From assembly GCA_910592205.1 (NCBI GenBank), contig CAJVPJ010001068.1, forward strand, positions 1 through 12,673: a stretch of DNA of 12,673 bases, read 5' to 3'. Positions within the stretch are counted from its first letter, which is position 1. The number at the start of each line of letters is the position of its first letter. Below are positions 6,705 through 12,673 of the stretch, piece after piece. A program made the position numbers and the translations under genes. The stretch comes from Paraglomus occultum (lineage: Eukaryota > Glomeromycota > Glomeromycetes > Paraglomerales > Paraglomeraceae). The notes beneath the pieces were generated by a model. That model was given only the letters and a program-made list of their open reading frames with translations, was not told the origin of the DNA and searched no databases.

Positions 6705-8381
6705 TCATCGCACTTTTTCAAATGCAAATGCAATATACAATCCTATATCATTTTAAAGCAACAGAACACTCATTAACAAAAATAGAATTCAACGCTGTAC
6801 AAAACTGAAAACCAGCACACTTCACCTGCAGCCTCCCATTCTGCCTCAGACATCTCCCCATCATCTGGATTTTCTCTTATAACCTTCATGACATAGAGTA
6901 ATTCTCTAAACGTCTGTTCATCCTTTGCCTCATTATAGACATCATGAAATCTCTTCTTGTATTTTAATTCCAATCCATATTCGGCAGCCAATCTATGATA
7001 TAAATGAACAACGGTTTAGACACGTAATCGATGACAAAGACAATGCAATGACCAACCTTTCAAAGTATAGTGTGCCAATCTAATCCACTCACCTTTCGAA
7101 TGTTCTAAAATGTACCAAATATTCCGGACAATCAACCGCATCCGCTAACCAAAACCAGTATTTGTGTCCAAATGTTGGAAATGTCTCTTTCTGCTCAAAT
7201 CTAATATTATAAATTTCGTTTCCAAATGCCAATTCATCTTTAGGTAACGCTTTCAGGCGTTTAACAATCCAGTTGGCATCCGGAATAGTTCCAATGAATT
7301 TTCCTCCTTGTTTGAGGTTGGAGGTGATGTTACGCAGAGCCATACGGGCTCTGGATTTGTTTTCGAATGCATAATGCAGGGAAAATTGCATGCTTACCAC
7401 ATCAAATTCGCACGTACGTGAGATTTTGGTTGAAAGAGGAAACTATAAGGAGAATAACAATGAGAAACAGATAAATAAGCAAAGACGATAACGTTAGATT
7501 TCCAAGGAAAGTGAAAATTAACATTGCATGACGTACAGAGAAGCAGTCAAGAGTGTTGAATTCTACGACAAACTTGCGGCCTTTGTTTTTTATTGTAGAT
7601 CGTACTAAAGATTATTAGCCAGAAAAAGACATGTCGGAAATCATGCATAACCCATTTTATCGTACCTTTCATATCTCTCCACCTTTCCTTAGCATGTTTG
7701 ATTGCCACTTCAGCAATATCTACGGATTATGCGGTTTTCTATTAGCCAGCGTGAAAATCGGGGAACTCATTTTTCACCCACTCGCACACTCGTCTTGACT
7801 TGGCCTCATTAGAATTTCTTTACTTTAATCGCCCATTTCGTTCTAAGCCGATGGCGTTAATCATATCGCATTCCTGCCCGCATTTCCACCGTTCCTTTCC
7901 TTTCCTTCCTTCATATCCTTTTTCCTCTTGTCCCCAGTTCCCAACTTAACTTACCCAATCCTATATATCTTGCAATTCCGGCTTTTTTCCACTTGAGCAG
8001 ATCTCCTCCTTTTCCGCATCCCAAATCCAACACTGTTCCTCCTCTCACTGCATGTCTCCCGATTAAAACACTCTTCACCCAGTTGTTGAAATTCCTCATG
8101 AATATGATCTTGGATTCGCCACGTTTGGAGATATCGACTTTTGGACGAGAATTGTAGTGATACTGAACTAGTATCGTGTCATCGTTAGTGGAACGATATC
8201 CGGATCGTGAAACTTTTTGGCGCTTGGAGTGGGTAGTAGCATCTGGAAGGGCAGGATCCGTGCGTTTACGTTTCGAATAAGTAGTAGTGGGCGCGGATGT
8301 ATTAGAGTCAGGATGCCATGAACTTGAGTCTTCGTTCCTATGAGAATGTGAGTCGGAATTTGTGTATGTATGTGAGTACAT
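6705..8381 (-). CDS. ABD1: mRNA cap guanine-N7 methyltransferase, six exons
   Basis: Exons: 8381-7955, 7719-7666, 7604-7537, 7442-7093, 6992-6826, 6742-6705; introns of 235, 61, 94, 100 and 83 bases, all GT-AG. Joined, they give 367 residues, close to S. pombe Pcm1 and shorter than S. cerevisiae Abd1. The enzyme transfers a methyl group from SAM to N7 of the guanosine cap on nascent nuclear mRNA. Visible motifs: a Ser/Thr/Lys-rich N-tail (1-70), FNNWVKSVLI (98-107), SAM motif I VLDLGCGKGGD (117-127), GLDIAEV spanning intron 1, FDVVSMQFSLHYAFE (196-210) with the cap-pocket His-Tyr, GGKFIGTIPD, FGNEIYNIRF, and the C-terminal SEAEWEAAG-LYIAFAFEK. The last exon is needed for the conserved FAFEK end. 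Reading through the exon 5 donor would instead give a short tail ending FYFC. ATG 8381 is the first in-frame ATG after an upstream stop. The symbol follows yeast nomenclature. Confidence 0.93.
7885..7910 (+). repeat. Polypyrimidine tract (CCTTT/TTCC repeats) in intron 1
   Basis: A C/T-only run (cgttcctttcctttccttcc region) lies inside intron 1 of the cap methyltransferase, so the transcript carries a purine-rich GGAAGGAAAGG tract. Intron 1 is the longest intron of the gene (235 bases). Purine-rich tracts can act as splicing enhancers; here this is only a possibility. Confidence 0.55.
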
Positions 8382-8611
8382 TGAGACGGTTACAGAAACA
8401 GTGGAAGGGTCGACCTTTTTGTGAACAAAAATATCCTATTTGGGTGGTACAAACAGTAAATCATGAATTGTCACACTACACCATTATTAATATAAAGCGT
8501 TTTCTATAATAATACAGTAAACGGTGAATGGTTTCGTCGATCGTACTGAATTTTCAAAGCTCACGCAGAGAAGAGCACTCATAGCCTGTACGTTAATTAT
8601 CGTTTGTATAG
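8382..8611. other. Upstream flank of the cap methyltransferase gene
   Basis: Presumed 5' UTR and promoter. No TATA box or clear initiator is seen. The coding frame remains open upstream of ATG 8381 for about 20 codons but contains no earlier ATG. Confidence 0.4.
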
Positions 8612-9460
8612 ACTTTTTTATTAATTCAGTGGGCTCGTAGTTACTTAACTGATAAGGAACATATGGAAGTTGGCTATATGAATGCTCTGATCAAAGAATA
8701 TGTCGATCAACTTTACAGAAGGCTCTGATGCGTTTATTTGAGGATGGAAGATTTATCAAACTGTAGTGTTTCATTCGAATATTGTAATAACGTGATAAAT
8801 TGGATAACAACCCACAAGTCTAGATTTGTACTTTCCTTACGTGCTTATTGCTATTGATTTTCGGGTTTATGAGGATTTGCTAAACGCAAAGAGCATAATA
8901 ATTTTCTAAATGCCTGAATATCAAATACAATCTTCTGACAATGCAATTTAAATCTTTCCAAAGCCTTTTAGTTCTTTGATTGTGAACTGATGGGCCACAC
9001 ACACTTGAATCATTACGTCAAGTTTTTGGTTTAGAGCAAAGGACTAACGGCAAGTCATTAATGGTCCACAAAAGAGTTCGACAAAAGTGAGCATTTTCGG
9101 ATAATTTGTTACTTGCCTTTTTTTACAGGATAGCTGTTTATGATATTGATCCTGGAATATTTTGTGATTTGATTTTTCTAAGGCAAAAATAAGTACAAGT
9201 CGTGTTTTTTTTATAAGTTCAAAGGTGCCGAACAGATTGCGTGTTCATGAAAAATATGTTACGGTTACAGATTTGAAACAATTAGTTAAACGCGTAGACT
9301 ACACCCTATGAAGGATGCGGATAAGCCTGCTTTCCCGGAGCAGGATGAACATGGTCTCATAAATGGGGCAGACTGCAACAAAACCAGACAAAGTGAACAT
9401 TTGATCATGATAAAATTTTGGGGTCAATTTATAGCTGTGGCTCATGCTTATAAATTTTAG
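8612..9460 (+). pseudogene. Possible decayed or highly spliced gene, unrecognised
   Basis: Several short protein-like frames follow each other on the plus strand but in different phases. 8612-8728 reads QWARSYLTDKEHMEVGYM to DQLYRRL after a good acceptor (TTAATTCAG at 8621-8629). Just after it, another frame reads KALMRLFEDGRFIKL. After the strong acceptor TTTTTTTACAG near 9129, a frame reads AVYDIDPGIFCDLIF. Near 9225-9308 a frame reads RLRVHEKYVTVTDLK. 9308-9460 is an ATG-to-stop ORF of 50 codons reading MKDADKPAFPEQDEHG to AHAYKF. I could not join them with standard donors, and no family is recognised. They may be frameshifted remains of one gene, or chance; the 9308 ORF overlaps repeat block C. 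Confidence 0.25.
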
Positions 9461-9480
9461 TGACATTTTTTAGACTTATT
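9405..9480 (+). repeat. Inverted block C, right copy
   Basis: Reverse-complement counterpart of 2645-2770, sharing TTATAGCTGTGGCTCATGC and a looser AAAGTGAAC / CCCCAAAATTTT region. It overlaps the end of the 50-codon ORF at 9308-9460. Confidence 0.65.
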
Positions 9481-9565
9481 GCAATGTGACTAAAATCCTT
9501 AGTTTTCAATATAACATAGAGCTAGATCAACAATCTATATTTATAAGCGAATGCGACTAGCGAGC

Positions 9566-9722
9566 CCAAGCCCAAAATTTTAGAATTGATAACGTCTTGG
9601 GTAGAGAACGAAAGAAGAGATCATGGGGAGAACGATTGTGATTGAGCGAGCCCAAAGAATAGTAATAGGGACAGTTATCGCCTTCAAGGCAGGTCTAGGG
9701 GCCTCCCTTGCAAGCTCGCGAC
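9566..9722 (+). repeat. Inverted block B, right copy
   Basis: Reverse-complement counterpart of 1840-1998, with 35 identical bases at 9668-9702. A 35-codon ORF (ATG at 9623, MGRTIVIERAQRIV onward) reads through the identical core, but the left copy does not keep the same frame on either side. Confidence 0.75.
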
Positions 9723-9748
9723 TGTTTTGAAGGATTATTGATCGCTTA

Positions 9749-9786
9749 CGCTAATAAAAACAATCTGATGTAATCTCCACGTGACT
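9749..9786 (+). repeat. Inverted block A, right copy, with CACGTG core
   Basis: 38 bases identical to the reverse complement of 863-900, including the CACGTG at 9778-9783. By comparison with the left copy a Crinkler start would be expected near 9970 on the plus strand, but no CRN-like frame is present there, so this is an orphan upstream region. Confidence 0.75.
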
Positions 9787-10009
9787 CATTCGTTCCGTAA
9801 AAATTCGTGCTGTGCAATATCATCTTTCGTCTGTCTTTCGCGGTCTATACGGGTAAAGCACACCGTAAAGCCTTACGCTCAAAGAACTTCATGGTTGTCT
9901 GACAGTCGTTGTCTTGCTAAAGAATCATCCTTTTCTTTAACAGTTGGAATGAATTTCAATTTATGTCTTGAGAGGTCTCCGAACTTTGCAACATTATTAT
10001 CGAATAGAC

Positions 10010-10015
10010 TTTATT
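10010..10015 (-). terminator. AATAAA poly(A) signal of the coiled-coil gene
   Basis: AATAAA on the minus strand begins 3 bases beyond the TGA stop at 10020-10018, which would give a very short 3' UTR. Confidence 0.5.
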
Positions 10016-10017
10016 CG

Positions 10018-10533
10018 TCAATGTTTACTTTGACTCGCGGTAGGTGGTTGTCGAGACGGTTGAGGGGATGGTTCGGGAGTGATAATGTTGAAAGTTATTG
10101 CCCAACCAAACTTCGTTGACAGGCCGATTATGCCACTCGTTATCGTACCTATAAGTATTACAGCTTTGAATGTCGCTCTGTTTATGTTACTATTGATTTT
10201 CTCGTCTACGGTTTTAATTTCCTCCCGCATGCTGCCCATTTCCTTCCGCATGCCGTCAACATTTGCGTTTATGGTGTCAAATTTTGCGTTCATTTCCTCT
10301 CGCATGCTGCTCATTTCGTTCCGTAAGCTGTCAACTTTTACGTTCACCTCGTTCCGTATGCTATTCATTTCGTTACGCACGCTGTTTATTTGAGTTTCCA
10401 CGTTCTTCAACTCGAGTTTCGCAAATTTGTATCTGTTTGTACCGTTACGCGTTACCAAATCCCCGTTTTCGTAAGGGCGAACACTGGCGCCGTTATGAAA
10501 CAGTCGGAAAGTGTGTCGAACATATTTATGCAT
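10018..10533 (-). CDS. Coiled-coil protein with one C-terminal membrane segment, possibly mitochondrial
   Basis: 171 residues, no intron. Residues 1-24 (MHKYVRHTFRLFHNGASVRP onward) are rich in Arg, His and hydrophobic residues with almost no acidic residue, as in mitochondrial targeting sequences. About 36-118 form heptad-like repeats of the type SVRNEMN, SIRNEVN, SMREEMN, GMRKEMG, SMREEIK, a long coiled coil. A membrane segment follows (about 121-143, KAVILIGTITSGIIGLSTKF), then a Pro/Ser/Gln-rich tail. The order targeting sequence, coiled coil, membrane anchor recalls the DUF1640 family (FMP32, MCUR1, CCDC90), but no family signature is seen, so the function is left open. The DNA of the coiled coil is internally repetitive. 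A TATA box (10621-10629) and a poly(A) signal frame the gene, and the start context (CAACACCATGC) is good. Confidence 0.75.
   Translation of the reverse strand: MHKYVRHTFRLFHNGASVRPYENGDLVTRNGTNRYKFAKLELKNVETQINSVRNEMNSIRNEVNVKVDSLRNEMSSMREEMNAKFDTINANVDGMRKEMGSMREEIKTVDEKINSNINRATFKAVILIGTITSGIIGLSTKFGWAITFNIITPEPSPQPSRQPPTASQSKH
10221..10370 (-). repeat. Internal repeats (about 75 bp) in the coiled-coil gene
   Basis: The stretch from 10221 (cctcccgcatgctgcccatt) recurs with few changes 75 bases later from 10296, and a partial third unit begins near 10347. Each unit encodes MREEM/MRKEM heptads, which suggests the coiled coil grew by in-frame tandem duplication. Confidence 0.7.
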
Positions 10534-10620
10534 GGTGTTGTTGTTCTTTTATGTGAGGAAGGATTTTATGATTTGTTGGAAGAGTTAACGAAATAGACAG
10601 AGAGCAGAGCTTTTGGGAGC

Positions 10621-10629
10621 TTTTATATA
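10621..10629 (-). promoter_or_regulatory. TATA box (TATATAAAA) of the coiled-coil gene
   Basis: TATATAAAA on the minus strand, about 90 bases upstream of ATG 10533, leaving room for a short 5' UTR. This is the clearest TATA box in the window. Confidence 0.65.
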
Positions 10630-10715
10630 CTTTTCTGGTTACATGTAATTAATAATTAAATCCTTGATATATTTTCAATCGATTGCTTGTTGACAGATAT
10701 TGCATGAGACAAAAG

Positions 10716-10730
10716 CTCCTACTGTAGGAG
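10716..10730. repeat. Perfect palindrome CTCCTAC-T-GTAGGAG
   Basis: Seven-base perfect arms around a single T, about 90 bases upstream of the TATA box of the coiled-coil gene. The shape fits a dimeric transcription factor site. No factor is recognised. Confidence 0.6.
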
Positions 10731-10798
10731 GTATATCCAATTATTTTACTTATACTATGCGATTGCTGATTAAATGTAAAAAAAAGGTGATAACGTAA

Positions 10799-11052
10799 GT
10801 GATTGGCTTATCACCGATCAATGTTTATTGTCATTTGGCGTCATACAGAAATGCTTGGAAGGTATACGTCAAGCATGACATAGTTTTACTTCCATAACAA
10901 ATGCATGAGCAATAATTCGTATAGTGGCCGTAACTGCGGAAAGTTATTAAATCATGTTCCAGAAATAGTAGTAACGCCAACTGACAATTTTGGACATATT
11001 CGTCATTAATTTTCTTCTATTGACAACCGAGATCGGATAATAAGCCAATCAC
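10799..11052. repeat. Fold-back element with inverted CCAAT boxes
   Basis: The outer arms GTGATTGGCTTATcaCCGATC (10799-10819) and GATCGGataATAAGCCAATCAC (11031-11052) are inverted copies. An inner pair, TTGTCATTTGGCGTCA (10828-10843) and the inverse of 10971-10987, repeats the relation with different spacing. It could be a miniature inverted-repeat element with arms that diverged by indels. Each outer arm contains AGCCAATCAC, a good CCAAT-box (HAP/NF-Y) match. No target duplication is evident. Confidence 0.55.
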
Positions 11053-12596
11053 CTGCAGGAGCACGGTGAAGGGTGATATAGAGAACGATTACAGTAAAAT
11101 AAGCATAAGAATTTTTATAGTCTAATAATGAATAAGTTATTATGCCTCATTTTTTACGGAAGAAATGGTTTCCTTACCATGTTATGCTATTCGCCTGCTT
11201 TTGAAGAGGGATAAAAACTTTCTGCAAAAATTATCTCTTCATGAGAGCCAGCGTGGGAAAACGATATCGCGCACTCTTTGTTTTTCTGCACATGTCAAAC
11301 ACGTCAAGACTTTAATCCCGAGGTATCGAATCACATGGTCGTCATGCAGTATTGTTACGACTAGCAACCAATTGAAAATATGTCAAGAGTTTAATATTAA
11401 TATTAATTATTGTGGCGCCTTAAAAGCAGATGACAATTGATAAATTATGCATGTTATAGAATAACACAACAAGCCATTTACAAACCCATTATTGTTACCC
11501 TCCTTGTTACTATTTCTGAGACAATAGCTGCTCAAAAAACAAAGGCCTGGACAAATATATATCCTAATACTGTAATATCACGAGGAACTTTTATTCGCAT
11601 GACAAAGTCTCACCTTTTTACTATTATCTTTAATCATTCTGTCTATCAGTCCAATCAGTCATAATTTTCCTTAGCGATATTATTTTTAGCACTTTAAATT
11701 ATTCGAAAATTTTTATTTTTCATAATATTCCCTGCAATCAAAAGAGTTTCCGTATAGACGGTAAATAGAGTCGAGCTTACCATTAATTTCGTAGAAACTT
11801 TGACAACAGAGTCGTTTACTGTATACTACCGTGAATAAGCACCCACCCTTAACAATAGCGAGGGGTGCCAACTCTCATTGGCATTATTAAAACGATCAAC
11901 AAATAATTACACTAGGAAACGGGAACCGTTATGAGTCCGTCAAAGTAGCAATTTTAATGAGATAACAATAACGCCTTCATCAATCACGAGATCATGTGCC
12001 GGACAGAGAAAACGTGATCAAAATGTTTCATAATAATCCGGCGATATGTCATACATCCGGTGTCACTTATTATGATAATCATTTTTTCGACCCAGTGTCG
12101 GGACTGATAGTTAAAAAAACGTCATCATTTATTTATCGTAATATATTATGCTGATTACAACCATAAATCTAATCAATTTCGTTCATATGTATTATTAATA
12201 CATGAAAACCGCCAATGCCTCATTTGCGTCATGAACGAGTTCGCGTTATCATCAGTAGGTGGTGTACTAAGGGTAGCTTTCTCTATAAAAGCCTCCAAAT
12301 CATTTAGGCTTCGTGTGAGCATCTCCTTTACAACGTGAAAACTTTGTTAATATATAGGAAATTGTACCGGAATTGTCACAGAACATAAATGACTATAGAG
12401 GCATACCTTAAAGAGAAGAAACGTTGATGCACATCGGCGCAACAGGACCACATTACGTTTACCCGCTGGTAATTGTGTCCTCAAAACTTCTCGAAACACA
12501 TATAACCCTTTGAAGGGTATAGACATTTCGTAAATGATAGCAGTATGATCTAATCATTTTCAAATTAATGGTCAGACAAGCAACCAATACAATATG
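11053..12596. other. Gene-poor stretch, no supported gene
   Basis: Open frames at 11165-11440 and 11437-11664 have compositions typical of AT-rich non-coding DNA. A plus-strand TATAAAA at 12284-12290 is followed only by very short ORFs (12 and 28 codons), so a gene starting here is possible but not shown. Confidence 0.45.
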
Positions 12597-12598
12597 TA

Positions 12599-12625
12599 CG
12601 TGGGCGGTTCAAAAAGTTTTGACAC
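12599..12625. mobile_element. Possible end of a Tc1/mariner-like element
   Basis: After a TA dinucleotide (12597-12598) comes a sequence containing GGCGGTTCAAAAAGTTTTGACAC, which resembles Tc1/mariner terminal repeats (GGTTCAAAAxTTTTGxCxC types). The remaining 48 bases to the window edge are too short to test for a transposase or the other end. Confidence 0.2.
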
Positions 12626-12673
12626 AAGAGGCTATCAAAATTTTATTTACATAATAAACATCAATCTAACTAT

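Noticed and set aside
6773-6825. Read-through C-terminus of the cap methyltransferase, or a 21-base micro-intron giving LYSVEFYF
   Set aside because: A normal 83-base intron leads to an exon with the conserved LYIAFAFEK ending, a better family match and a normal intron size.
7381-7402. GTAAGC in exon 4 of the cap methyltransferase as a donor
   Set aside because: Using it would remove FDVVSMQFSLHYAFE, a core motif of the enzyme; the exon is open and in phase across it.
7581-7600. Alternative exon 3 acceptor at ACAAAG before GGCCGC
   Set aside because: It is in phase, but the upstream acceptor CTTTAG at 7610-7605 has a pyrimidine tract and a GCTAATAATC branch site, so it is preferred.
9329-9350. 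CCTGCT-AGCAGG hairpin considered as part of a tRNA or terminator
   Set aside because: No tRNA T-arm or cloverleaf surrounds it, and it falls within a protein-like frame. A scan by eye found no tRNA, rRNA or CRISPR-type repeats elsewhere.
9781-10119. Plus-strand ORF of 112 codons after the right repeat arm, tested as a Crinkler start
   Set aside because: No CRN N-domain residues appear and it overlaps the coiled-coil gene antisense.
10079-10596. Plus-strand ORFs opposite the coiled-coil gene
   Set aside because: They are shadows of its repetitive heptads; the minus frame has TATA box, start context and poly(A) signal.
11165-11664. Two plus-strand ORFs of 91 and 75 codons
   Set aside because: No recognisable motif, no promoter or splice support, and a composition like surrounding non-coding DNA.

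Overview
The window looks like nuclear DNA of a fungus, most likely an arbuscular mycorrhizal fungus (Glomeromycotina) or a close Mucoromycota relative. The reasons are short GT-AG introns of 60-235 bases with CTAAT-like branch sites, AT-rich non-coding DNA, TATA boxes, and a fungal-type Crinkler (CRN) gene next to ordinary eukaryotic RNA-metabolism genes. The lineage is inferred from gene content; no marker gene is present.

Layout. (1) 1-682, minus: 5' part of a Crinkler gene (ubiquitin-like N-domain, one intron, then the start of a P-loop NTPase cut by the window edge). (2) 683-2770: its upstream region, holding three blocks (863-900, 1840-1998, 2645-2770) that recur inverted and in the same order at 9405-9786. 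Between blocks lie a possible 0.9-kb insertion with short terminal repeats and a weakly supported small spliced membrane-protein gene. (3) 2771-4392: apparently non-coding. (4) 4393-6045, minus: intronless 550-aa protein with three double-stranded-RNA-binding domains; a 42-codon upstream ORF overlaps its start codon. (5) 6246-6479, minus: an unassigned exon-like ORF with one membrane segment. (6) 6705-8381, minus: mRNA cap guanine-N7 methyltransferase, reconstructed here as six exons (367 aa) with all core motifs. (7) 8612-9460, plus: several short protein-like frames in different phases, perhaps a decayed gene. (8) 9405-9786: the inverted counterparts of the Crinkler-upstream blocks, with no Crinkler attached. 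(9) 10018-10533, minus: a 171-aa coiled-coil plus membrane-segment protein, possibly mitochondrial, with a clear TATA box and poly(A) signal. (10) 10650-12673: intergenic DNA with a perfect palindrome, a fold-back element carrying two inverted CCAAT boxes, and a possible transposon end at the right edge.

Together, the centre holds two RNA-related genes in tandem on the minus strand (cap methylation and dsRNA binding), bracketed by a degenerate inverted duplication whose left arm is the upstream region of a Crinkler gene. The strongest points are the cap methyltransferase model, the three-dsRBD protein, the Crinkler, and the near-perfect inverted blocks. No whole new system can be shown from sequence alone.
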